DNA from: Chlamydiota bacterium
GTDB lineage: Bacteria > Chlamydiota > Chlamydiia > Chlamydiales > SM23-39
Assembly (NCBI GenBank): GCA_027459365.1
Contig: DAIDIM010000209.1
Coordinates: forward strand, 1-5,990
Reading direction: 5' to 3'
Length of the DNA: 5,990 bases
Shown here: piece by piece, positions 1 to 5,988 of the stretch
Layout of the letters: each line of letters starts with the position of its first letter
Numbering within the stretch: position 1 is the stretch's first letter
Notes under the pieces: generated by a model
Told to the model about the DNA's origin: nothing
Seen by the model: the letters and a program-made list of their open reading frames with translations, nothing else
Database searches by the model: none
Position numbers and translations under genes: made by a program

Positions 1-106
1 TCCGAGGGAGGCGTCCGATGATTTTATTATTTTTTTGCGAGTTAATAGCAGCAACGTCCCTATTGACGAGTAAAAAAATAATAAAAGCGCGGACGCTCTC
101 ACCGGA
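1..106. repeat. Long imperfect inverted repeat (possible MITE, element end or terminator)
   Basis: The two halves are reverse complements over most of their length. Paired blocks are 1-4 with 103-106, 11-17 with 90-96 (GCGTCCG/CGGACGC), 22-36 with 72-86 (15 perfect bp, TTTTATTATTTTTTT against its complement) and 42-48 with 60-66 (one mismatch). The pairing register is constant apart from a one-base shift, with an 11-base loop at 49-59. The first four bases still pair, so the repeat may continue beyond the left edge. It begins about 30 bases past the stop codon of the leftward acetyltransferase gene, so it could end that transcript. Its length and GC-rich outer blocks around an AT-rich core also fit a small non-autonomous inverted-repeat element. 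No coding sequence lies inside. The structure is seen directly; its nature is inference. Confidence 0.7.
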
Positions 107-136
107 GATGCCATCAAAAAATGACATAAGTCGAGA

Positions 137-766
137 TTATCCAATCCTTTTGATAAATATGCTTTCAAATGAATCATGAATAAGTCCATATCTATCAACG
201 ATGCGTCCTTGAGCATCTAGATAATAACCAGGAGGGATGTTAATGTCATAACCGCGTTTGCGATAAAAAGGAATGGCTGTACAGGCGGCACCAAGTTGGA
301 TCTCTCTCCTATTTTCATTCCTAGCAATTTTTTCCGCCACTTCCAATAATAAAGAACCAATACCCTTTTTAAAATATTTTGGGTTTGCAACTAGAGTTTT
401 AATTTCTAAAACCGAGCTTAATTCATTACTTGTCTGCATAAACCCTTGTTCATTTCCATCATCATCTTTGCATACAAAAGTTGTAAAATCCGAATGAGCT
501 CTCAGATTCTCAGAAACTAAATCAATCACAGTTGTACAATCAGACATCTGACTACTTTTAATTGAATCGGTGTTTGCTTCAAAGCTTTGAGCAAACTCCT
601 TCCAAATTTTAAGAATTTCCAATACGCTCGCATTATTTTCAGGCTTAAGAAATGTGATCGATTTTTTTGAAAAGGAGGGACTCCTCTCTAAATTCTCTGA
701 AGAGTCATTTGAACTCAAAGCATTTTCCCAAAGCGTACTATCTAAACCATCTACAGATAATGTCAT
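137..766 (-). CDS. GNAT-family N-acetyltransferase
   Basis: This 209-residue protein has the core of the GCN5-related N-acetyltransferase fold, which transfers an acetyl group from acetyl-CoA to an amine. The substrate cannot be read from the sequence. Residues 1-45 are a polar Ser/Asn-rich leader unlike a signal peptide. Residues 93-115 give the beta strands with GFMQ. Residues 120-150 are motif A: LEIKTLVANP followed by the pyrophosphate loop KKGIGS (G135, G137) and its helix. AIPFYRKRGY at 164-173 is the characteristic motif B. In the usual R/Q-x-x-G-x-G/A pattern the first position is Phe, a mild departure. The ATG lies 4 bases after the stop of the upstream gene, and a GGTGA sequence overlapping that stop can serve as ribosome binding site, so translational coupling is likely. 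The protein is probably cytosolic. The family call is firm; any specific role such as ribosomal-protein or small-molecule acetylation is unknown. Confidence 0.85.
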   Translation of the reverse strand: MTLSVDGLDSTLWENALSSNDSSENLERSPSFSKKSITFLKPENNASVLEILKIWKEFAQSFEANTDSIKSSQMSDCTTVIDLVSENLRAHSDFTTFVCKDDDGNEQGFMQTSNELSSVLEIKTLVANPKYFKKGIGSLLLEVAEKIARNENRREIQLGAACTAIPFYRKRGYDINIPPGYYLDAQGRIVDRYGLIHDSFESIFIKRIG

Positions 767-770
767 AGGA

Positions 771-1334
771 TCACCGTTCTAAAGCTCTAACCCAATACGA
801 AGAACCTTTAACCTCAACAAAATTATTTTCATGATAAAGCTGGAACGATCCATTAAGCGGAATGACGGAGACAAAAAGCTTTTTACACTCTAGAGCACGC
901 ATTGTTACATGGTACAGTAACGCCTGATCAATCATTGTGAGTCCGATATGCAAAGGATTTGTTATTAAGCTGATGATCTCCAATGAATCTTTTCCATCTT
1001 TTAGCTGCATGATCCCCCGAATCATTCGTTGATCTCTGCAGATGAATAGATTGTAGACTGGTAACTTGAGTCCCTTTAGCATCAGATCTAATGTAAACAG
1101 CTGATTTTCGATATATTTTTTCGTTACCTCAACCTTCTGATTATTCCATTTTTCGAAAAAAATGCTTTCCCAAGAATGAATTGTCGAAGCAATTGAAGGA
1201 TAGGAGGTATGAGGAACCATTTCCACCCAAACACCCTTTGGCAGGTCTGAAGGATTCGAACCAAAATCCATACATGTGATTTGAGACGACTCTCCAAACA
1301 ATATATCACTTAATTCAATACTCATAATTATCAC
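771..1334 (-). CDS. Divergent GNAT-fold protein, acetyl-CoA loop degenerate
   Basis: This 187-residue protein lies directly upstream of the intact acetyltransferase gene and reads in the same direction. Its second half aligns by eye with the neighbour: GIMQ at 107-110 matches GFMQ, LEIISLITNP at 118-127 matches LEIKTLVANP, and the FQLYHENNFVEV stretch near 164-175 matches FYRKRGYDI. The loop after NP reads LHIGLTMIDQALL, without the G-x-G/A that holds the CoA pyrophosphate, so catalytic activity is doubtful. It may be a structural or regulatory partner of the next protein, or a decaying paralogue. The longest frame opens with GTG at 1334; an ATG three codons in (1325-1323) is the more conventional start. 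Neither has a Shine-Dalgarno sequence. A promoter match just upstream implies a leader of only about 10-20 bases. The GNAT fold is likely; function is unknown. Confidence 0.7.
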   Translation of the reverse strand: MIIMSIELSDILFGESSQITCMDFGSNPSDLPKGVWVEMVPHTSYPSIASTIHSWESIFFEKWNNQKVEVTKKYIENQLFTLDLMLKGLKLPVYNLFICRDQRMIRGIMQLKDGKDSLEIISLITNPLHIGLTMIDQALLYHVTMRALECKKLFVSVIPLNGSFQLYHENNFVEVKGSSYWVRALER

Positions 1335-1349
1335 AATAACTAAAATATT

Positions 1350-1379
1350 ATTATAATATAAACTATATTAACATTTCAA
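1350..1379 (-). promoter_or_regulatory. Candidate sigma70-type promoter for the GNAT gene pair
   Basis: On the minus strand TTGAAA (1379-1374) is followed after 18 bases by a perfect TATAAT (1355-1350). Transcription would start near 1343, giving a very short leader before the ATG at 1325 or the GTG at 1334. The region is AT-rich, which raises the chance of spurious matches, but hexamers and spacing are both close to consensus and the position is right. No second promoter is needed for the downstream acetyltransferase gene. Confidence 0.5.
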
Positions 1380-1469
1380 TAGATTTAAATTATATGTAAA
1401 CGGGTCTGTTTGATTTCTTATCTCTTTCATTATAAGAGTATTACGAAATCGTCATAAGTGGCAATTCAA

Positions 1470-1991
1470 TCAATTTGTTAGATCGCAACCTGAGGACTCA
1501 CGTGATGGCAAATCACATTCTGATGACTCATATCCTATTGAATCACATTCTAATGACTCACGTTCCGTATGATCACATTTCGAAGCCCATTCTTTTATGA
1601 ACTCAATTGGGACTATATTTAGTTGTCCATAATATTTATTATTATTCACCTTAATTAATAACTGCGCATCCCTATATAATCCACGGAGCTTGCTATCAAA
1701 CTCGTCCAATATCAGCTTCCATTGCATATGTTGCTCCTTTGTTTCTCCAGGCAATGCCTTCAACTGTACATCTAACCAGCTATAGTATCCTTCCCGAATT
1801 GAATTCAACTCTTCAACCCTTTCCTTAATTAACTTCCTATCTGGCCATGCTTGAGCCAATGCTTCTTTTGCTTTCACGAAAGCATTCTCTATTTGCTTAA
1901 TGTTCTCGTTCAATTCGGAGAATGAATCCCCCCCTGAGCACGCAGCGCTAGTTGTATTATTTTCTATACTGTTTGTATATTTTATTGTCAT
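1470..1991 (-). CDS. Hypothetical helical protein with Cys-Asp decapeptide repeats
   Basis: I do not recognise this 173-residue protein. Residues 1-22 are polar and contain Cys18 but no hydrophobic signal segment, so a lipoprotein is unlikely. Residues 24-118 are rich in Glu, Lys, Leu and Ala and look alpha-helical, probably helical hairpins or coiled coil, with Trp at 49, 72 and 91. Residues 119-138 form a short linker. From residue 139 a ten-residue unit repeats: C-D-x-x-x-x-E-S-x-x, with Cys at 139, 149, 159 and 169, the last copy ending at the C-terminus. The repeat is acidic and Ser-rich. The ATG is well supported by AAGGAG seven bases upstream and a possible promoter at 2035-2063. The gene is AT-rich like its left-hand neighbours. 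Regular cysteines could bind metal or form disulfides outside the cytosol, but no secretion signal is visible. A secreted effector is possible in a chlamydia-like host but unproven. Confidence 0.7.
   Translation of the reverse strand: MTIKYTNSIENNTTSAACSGGDSFSELNENIKQIENAFVKAKEALAQAWPDRKLIKERVEELNSIREGYYSWLDVQLKALPGETKEQHMQWKLILDEFDSKLRGLYRDAQLLIKVNNNKYYGQLNIVPIEFIKEWASKCDHTERESLECDSIGYESSECDLPSRESSGCDLTN
1481..1585. repeat. 30-bp tandem repeat encoding the decapeptide
   Basis: Units lie at 1481-1510, 1511-1540, 1541-1570 and a partial fourth at about 1571-1585. The first 20 bases of units two and three differ at one position (AATCACATTC, then TGATGACTCA against TAATGACTCA). The outer units are more diverged. 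The period is exactly ten codons, so copies can be gained or lost without breaking the frame of the minus-strand gene that contains them. Confidence 0.85.
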
Positions 1992-2013
1992 TACTTAACT
2001 CCTTAATTAAGTA
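1992..2013 (-). promoter_or_regulatory. Ribosome binding site displayed in a hairpin loop
   Basis: Read on the minus strand, TACTTAA (2013-2007) can pair perfectly with TTAAGTA (1998-1992), leaving an 8-base loop that contains AAGGAG (2004-1999). The AUG follows the right arm directly. AAGGAG at seven bases spacing strongly supports the 1991 start. The stem has only one G-C pair, so it would be weak and temperature- or ribosome-sensitive. A regulatory role is inference. Confidence 0.5.
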
Positions 2014-2034
2014 CTAATTTTAACACATATAATA

Positions 2035-2063
2035 ATAATCAAGCAATTAAAAATACTTTACAA
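2035..2063 (-). promoter_or_regulatory. Possible promoter for the decapeptide-repeat gene
   Basis: On the minus strand TTGTAA (2063-2058) and GATTAT (2040-2035) are separated by 17 bases, at a suitable distance from the ATG at 1991. Both hexamers are imperfect and the stretch is very AT-rich, so the match is weaker than the other two promoters proposed here. Confidence 0.3.
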
Positions 2064-2069
2064 AATAAA

Positions 2070-2081
2070 TTATAATTATAA
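2070..2081. repeat. 12-bp perfect palindrome in the divergent intergenic region
   Basis: TTATAATTATAA is its own reverse complement and lies between the candidate promoters of the leftward decapeptide-repeat gene and alaS. It could be an operator for a dimeric regulator, but it consists only of A and T in an AT-rich stretch where such palindromes arise by chance. Confidence 0.3.
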
Positions 2082-2137
2082 CATAAAACGCCACTTTTTG
2101 CTCTTCTTGATACCGCTTTGCATCACAATTTCTTATT

Positions 2138-2166
2138 TCGACATTAAAAAAACCGCATGTTATGAT
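2138..2166 (+). promoter_or_regulatory. Candidate sigma70-type promoter for alaS
   Basis: TCGACA at 2138-2143 and TATGAT at 2161-2166 are separated by 17 bases, each one mismatch from consensus. Transcription would start near 2173, about 18 bases before the alaS ATG, leaving room for the AAGGG ribosome binding site but not for a leader-peptide or T-box type control element. Confidence 0.55.
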
Positions 2167-2180
2167 GGACTCATTTTTTG

Positions 2181-2185
2181 AAGGG
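2181..2185 (+). promoter_or_regulatory. Ribosome binding site of alaS
   Basis: AAGGG lies five bases before the ATG at 2191. It agrees with the N-terminus MLSQDIRRAFLKYF, which begins where AlaRS proteins normally begin, so this start is well supported. Confidence 0.65.
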
Positions 2186-2190
2186 TCACC

Positions 2191-4812
2191 ATGCTTTCAC
2201 AGGACATACGAAGAGCGTTTTTAAAGTATTTTCAAACACAGGGCCATGCAATCATCCCATCATCACCTGTGATCCCCCACGATGACCCAACCCTCCTCTT
2301 CATTAATGCAGGGATGAACCAATTCAAGGATGTGTTCTTAGGCAAATCCAAGCGCGACTATACAAGAGCCGTAACCTCCCAGAAATGTATCCGAGTCGGC
2401 GGAAAGCACAACGACCTCGACAATGTGGGCCACACCTCTCGTCACCTCACCTTTTTTGAGATGCTGGGCAACTTTTCCTTCGGCGATTATTTTAAAAAAG
2501 AGGCGATTGCCTTTGCCTGGCATGTCGCAACCCATATTTTTGCATTTGACCCAGAAAAAATTTGGGTCACAGTCTACAAAGACGACGATGAAGCATTTGA
2601 ACTCTGGCAAAAACATATACCCTCTCACCGCCTTGTCCGCTTTGGCGAAAAAGAGAACTTCTGGGCTATGGGCGATACTGGCCCATGCGGCCCTTGCTCT
2701 GAGCTCCTCTATGATCGCGGTGAAAAATATGGAACTGCGCAAAATCCCAAAGATGATCTCACTGGCGAGCGCTATCTCGAATTTTGGAATCTCGTATTCA
2801 TGCAATATGAGCGCAGTAGCGACGGCTCAATGACTAACCTCCCCAAACAATCAATCGATACAGGTTCAGGCCTGGAAAGGGTCATCTCGCTCAAAATGGG
2901 TGTCGAAACGGTGTTCCAAACCGACATCCTCCGCGCGCTCATTGCCGAAGTAGAGACAATCACAGGCAAAAAATATGATCCGGAAAATCCAAACTCTGCA
3001 CCTGCCTACCATGTCATTGCCGACCACATTCGGAGCCTCTCCTTTGCCATTGCCGACGGCGTTCAACCAAGCAACACCGACCGCGGCTATATTCTGCGTA
3101 AACTCCTCCGAAGAGCCGTCCGTTACAGCCGTACCCTTGGACTACAAGGACCCTTCCTTGCCAACGTATTGCCACGCCTAGTCACATGCATGGGCGATGA
3201 TTTTCCCGAATTAAAAGCCGCCCAAAACCGCATCGCCGAAATCCTCACACTCGAAGAAGAGGCCTTCATCCGGACACTCATTCGCGGAGGCAACATCCTC
3301 CAACACGTAATCGATGCTTCGCGCATCTCCAAAAAAATCTCAGGACTCGACGCCTTTAAACTCAAAGATACCTACGGCTTTCCACTTGAAGAGATCGAGC
3401 TCATTGCAAAAGATGAAAACCTCACAATCGACCATGCCCACTTTCAAAAACTTGAAAATGAAGCCAAAGAAAAATCGCGAAAAGCGCACAAAAAAGTGAC
3501 CCAAGAGTTCGACCCTAATTTCTTTGCCGACTACATGCGCGTCCATAAGCCAACAGAATTTGTCGGCTATAACACATCAAAAACTGACTCTCAAATTCTA
3601 GGGCTAGTCCACAATGGCAAATTTACCGATACCCTACACGAAGGGGAAAGCGCCCTCCTTCTCCTCGACATCACCCCCTTCTACGCAGAGATGGGAGGAC
3701 AAGTTGGCGACACCGGGACGATTCAAAAAGGGGGCAATCAATTCACAGTCGAAGAGACAACCTCACCCTTCCCTGGAGTGATCGCCCATGTTGGCACAAT
3801 GAAAACAGGCACTCTTCACAAAGGGGACCATATCCACGCAGCCATTGACGTGCAGCGCCGGCTCGACATTGAAAACAATCACACCGCAACCCACCTCCTC
3901 CATCTCGCACTCCAAGAAGAGCTAGGGCCTCACATCAAACAGGCAGGGTCACTTGTTGAAAACACCCGCCTCCGCTTCGACTTTAACCACCATAAAGCGC
4001 TCTCCCCCTCCGATCTTCGCAAAATTGAAGAGCGTGTAAATTCCCGCATCCGCTCTGCTCAAGCAGTCAATATCTACTCCCTCTCCTACAGTGAAGCCTT
4101 AAAAAGGCCCGATATCAAACAGTTCTTCGGCGAAAAATATGGATCAACAGTCCGCGTCGTCGATATTGACTTCTCTAAAGAGCTCTGCGGTGGGACCCAT
4201 GTAACCAACGTCGGCACCATCGGCATTTTCAAAATCACCAAAGAGAGCAGCATCGCAGCAGGGGTGCGCCGTATCGAAGCAGTCACAGGCAAATATGCTG
4301 AAAAATTCATCCAACAAGAAGAAGATGAACTCGCCAAAATCGCCGAAACACTCAAAACAACCCCCTCATCCGCCCTTGAAAAAATCAACGCGCTCATTGA
4401 AAAAAACAGACAACTCGAGCACGAAATCAAGCAATTCCGCAAAACCCAAACCAAAGCCCTCCTCGAACAGCTCCTCACCCGTAAAGAGAAAATGGGCGAA
4501 AGCTACCTCATCGCCGAAGAAATCGCCCTCTCCCCCGACGAGATGGCCCCCTTCGCCGAAGAGCTGCTCCAACGGCTCCACTCAGGCGTCATCGCTCTAG
4601 GCTCAGTAACCCCCGAAAAATGCCAACTTCTCATCGCAGTCTCCCCAGATCTTGTCCAGAAGAATGTCCATGCGCAAATCTTAATTAAAGAGGTTTCTCC
4701 ACTAATTCAAGGTGGCGGCGGCGGCAAGCCCAACTTAGCTCAGGCAGGAGGCAAAGACCCCTCCGGGCTGGGTAAGGCGCTGAAAAAGCTGAGGGATATT
4801 TTAAGTGCTTAA
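2191..4812 (+). CDS. alaS: Alanyl-tRNA synthetase (EC 6.1.1.7)
   Basis: This cytosolic class II synthetase charges tRNA-Ala with alanine and hydrolyses mischarged Ser- and Gly-tRNA-Ala. At 873 residues it is full length (E. coli AlaRS is 876). The aminoacylation core covers about residues 1-245: the NAGMNQFK region (39-46), motif 2 around TSRHLTFFEM to GDYF (82-101), and motif 3 DTGSGLER (223-230). A helical tRNA-recognition region follows to about 460. The editing domain shows its zinc/catalytic residues H564-x-x-x-H568 and C666-G-G-T-H670, plus Q584; from memory, C666 and Q584 carry the same numbers in E. coli, where they are known editing positions. Residues 700-760 are charged and helical, and the C-terminal C-Ala domain includes a G841-G845 run followed by KPNLAQAGG. 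No frameshift or missing key residue is seen. The gene has its own promoter and ribosome binding site and appears monocistronic. C-ending codons are far more frequent than in the neighbouring genes. Confidence 0.98.
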   Translation: MLSQDIRRAFLKYFQTQGHAIIPSSPVIPHDDPTLLFINAGMNQFKDVFLGKSKRDYTRAVTSQKCIRVGGKHNDLDNVGHTSRHLTFFEMLGNFSFGDYFKKEAIAFAWHVATHIFAFDPEKIWVTVYKDDDEAFELWQKHIPSHRLVRFGEKENFWAMGDTGPCGPCSELLYDRGEKYGTAQNPKDDLTGERYLEFWNLVFMQYERSSDGSMTNLPKQSIDTGSGLERVISLKMGVETVFQTDILRALIAEVETITGKKYDPENPNSAPAYHVIADHIRSLSFAIADGVQPSNTDRGYILRKLLRRAVRYSRTLGLQGPFLANVLPRLVTCMGDDFPELKAAQNRIAEILTLEEEAFIRTLIRGGNILQHVIDASRISKKISGLDAFKLKDTYGFPLEEIELIAKDENLTIDHAHFQKLENEAKEKSRKAHKKVTQEFDPNFFADYMRVHKPTEFVGYNTSKTDSQILGLVHNGKFTDTLHEGESALLLLDITPFYAEMGGQVGDTGTIQKGGNQFTVEETTSPFPGVIAHVGTMKTGTLHKGDHIHAAIDVQRRLDIENNHTATHLLHLALQEELGPHIKQAGSLVENTRLRFDFNHHKALSPSDLRKIEERVNSRIRSAQAVNIYSLSYSEALKRPDIKQFFGEKYGSTVRVVDIDFSKELCGGTHVTNVGTIGIFKITKESSIAAGVRRIEAVTGKYAEKFIQQEEDELAKIAETLKTTPSSALEKINALIEKNRQLEHEIKQFRKTQTKALLEQLLTRKEKMGESYLIAEEIALSPDEMAPFAEELLQRLHSGVIALGSVTPEKCQLLIAVSPDLVQKNVHAQILIKEVSPLIQGGGGGKPNLAQAGGKDPSGLGKALKKLRDILSA

Positions 4813-4840
4813 TTATAAGTGACTTATTTGCTGGTCTTGC

Positions 4841-4897
4841 AAATTGCTCTTCATTCCGTTAAATTGAGACTCAAAATCACGGAATGAAGAGCAATTT
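4841..4897. terminator. Perfect 19-bp inverted repeat between convergent genes, probable bidirectional terminator
   Basis: AAATTGCTCTTCATTCCGT at 4841-4859 is exactly complementary to 4879-4897, with a 19-base loop that itself contains TTGAG-A-CTCAA. It starts 28 bases after the alaS stop and ends 38 bases before the stop of the leftward gene, the position expected for a shared terminator. Each arm ends in AAATT/AATTT, but no continuous T-run follows in either direction; the nearest in the plus direction is TTTTT at 4913-4917. It is therefore not a textbook intrinsic terminator and might instead be a copy of a dispersed palindromic repeat. Confidence 0.6.
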
Positions 4898-4935
4898 GAT
4901 GTTGACTTAACGTTTTTGCGAGAGCCAAAATCAAA

Positions 4936-5988
4936 TCATGCCTCAGGCGTGTCTGATCTTGATGATGCTGCTGCCGCAGTAGTTGGAGGCGTAGAATTTG
5001 GATATCTTTGAGCAACTTCAATTATTCCATCAGCCTTTCTACCGATTCCCTGTAAAAAGGTTTCTCTTGTGTTCGAGGGTTCAGTTGATACCAAAATTTT
5101 TTCTTCTAAGGTTCCTTTTTTTAGGATCTTTACTTTTTCTTGAGTTATTTGTAACTCAATACCACTCAGCGTACCACAAATAACGATAGGTACATTTGTA
5201 CCACTAACTGGAGAATATTCCCCCGACGGGCGGGGTTCATCTAGGCGTATAGTTCGGGTCACCCCGGTGTTCTTATCTTCTACTTCTGCTTCGTAGATTA
5301 AGTTTTCGGTAGCCTCTTCTGGTATTTGTATTTCGTAGGATAATTTTTCAACGTGTAATCTATCTCTTTCTAATCTAATTGTTGCGTAATATTTCGCTTT
5401 ATCCCGTCCTACATTCCAATGCGGCCACAGGGCATGATCCCGACCCGTCAACTGTACTTCTTGTTCTAGCACAGTCATTCGATCCATTGTATTGCAGAAT
5501 AGAGTCCCTGGTTGTTGTAATATTAGACTTCCAATTTGAGTTCCAAATAACAAACCGGCATGTAGGATTTTATCCGTTTTCGTACTTTCTATAAGAACTT
5601 TTATTTCTTCTTTACTCAATCTGTGAATTTCATTTTCCCCTATCTCAGTATGAAACGTCAAATGGTTCTTTGATTCAACATTTTGATATAAATCGCATAT
5701 CAGAATATTATCTTTTCCTCTTTCCCATTCTATTGTAGTTGATAATTGTTCTGCTAGTCTGCGATTAAGATCATTCAGAAGAGCCGGTGGTGTTTCCTGT
5801 GCAGATGTATTAGCCGGTGGTATTTCCTGTGCAGATGTATTAATAGCTGCGTAAACTAGACCACCTATTATCAAGCTTGTAACTGCTACTGTTGCTGCAA
5901 TTATCATTGGGTTAGTCATAGCAAGAGCTACAATTGGGATCAGATGCGCCGAAATCCTCCAGCAAACCCGCGCCAAATACATGGTCAT
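4936..5988 (-). CDS. Unrecognised membrane-anchored protein, 5' end uncertain
   Basis: I do not recognise this protein. At least 350 residues are visible. The frame is open to the right edge, so the first ATG (5988-5986) may not be the true start; no ribosome binding site can be seen for it or for Met3 or Met24. Residues 12-24 are moderately hydrophobic and 28-48 form a clear membrane segment (MIIAATVAVTSLIIGGLVYAA), a two-part hydrophobic region near the N-terminus. It is followed by a ten-residue unit repeated twice (NTSAQEIPPA, NTSAQETPPA; residues 50-69), then about 260 residues of soluble, mixed alpha/beta character with many charged strands, and a low-complexity Pro/Thr/Ala tail from about 331 (TPPTTAAAASS). 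The arrangement suggests a membrane anchor, a flexible linker and a soluble domain. A chlamydial inclusion-membrane-type protein is one possibility, but a single-pass membrane or secreted protein fits as well. The gene converges on alaS across a shared hairpin. Confidence 0.7.
   Translation of the reverse strand: MTMYLARVCWRISAHLIPIVALAMTNPMIIAATVAVTSLIIGGLVYAAINTSAQEIPPANTSAQETPPALLNDLNRRLAEQLSTTIEWERGKDNILICDLYQNVESKNHLTFHTEIGENEIHRLSKEEIKVLIESTKTDKILHAGLLFGTQIGSLILQQPGTLFCNTMDRMTVLEQEVQLTGRDHALWPHWNVGRDKAKYYATIRLERDRLHVEKLSYEIQIPEEATENLIYEAEVEDKNTGVTRTIRLDEPRPSGEYSPVSGTNVPIVICGTLSGIELQITQEKVKILKKGTLEEKILVSTEPSNTRETFLQGIGRKADGIIEVAQRYPNSTPPTTAAAASSRSDTPEA
5783..5842. repeat. 30-bp direct tandem duplication in the membrane protein gene
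   Basis: Two adjacent 30-base units, 5783-5812 and 5813-5842, differ at one base (GGTGGTGTTTCC against GGTGGTATTTCC). That base makes the Thr/Ile difference between the two encoded decapeptides. Near identity points to a recent duplication by slippage, in frame and in a Pro-rich linker just after the membrane segment. Confidence 0.9.

Noticed and set aside
137..1334. GNAT pair as a toxin-antitoxin module of the TacAT type
   Set aside because: Such modules pair a GNAT toxin with a small DNA-binding antitoxin (ribbon-helix-helix or HTH). Here both proteins look GNAT-like and neither shows a DNA-binding motif.
1417..1438. Small inverted repeats (CTCTT/AAGAG and CTTAT/ATAAG) after the decapeptide-repeat gene as a terminator
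   Set aside because: The stems are five base pairs, mutually exclusive and AT-rich, with no T-run, so they are not distinguishable from chance.
2144..2190. T-box riboswitch or leader control of alaS
   Set aside because: The proposed transcript leader is only about 18 bases, with no room for a T-box specifier stem or antiterminator and no T-box consensus sequence.
2338..2805. Minus-strand 155-residue open frame inside alaS, and similar ones at 4086-4478 and 4366-4581
   Set aside because: They lie wholly within the conserved alaS gene, match no family I recognise, and arise because C-rich codon choice removes stop codons from the opposite strand.
4295..4600. Plus-strand 101-residue Lys/Ser/Pro-rich frame overlapping the alaS 3' half
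   Set aside because: It is a shifted reading of the charged helical region of alaS, with biased composition and no ribosome binding site evidence.
4815..4827. Palindrome ATAAGT-G-ACTTAT just after the alaS stop
   Set aside because: It gives only about five pairs around a three-base loop; the adjacent 19-bp inverted repeat is a far better terminator candidate.
4913..4922. TTTTTGCGAG shared with the inverted repeat at 32-41
   Set aside because: A ten-base match is expected several times by chance in a window of this size, and the flanking bases do not match.
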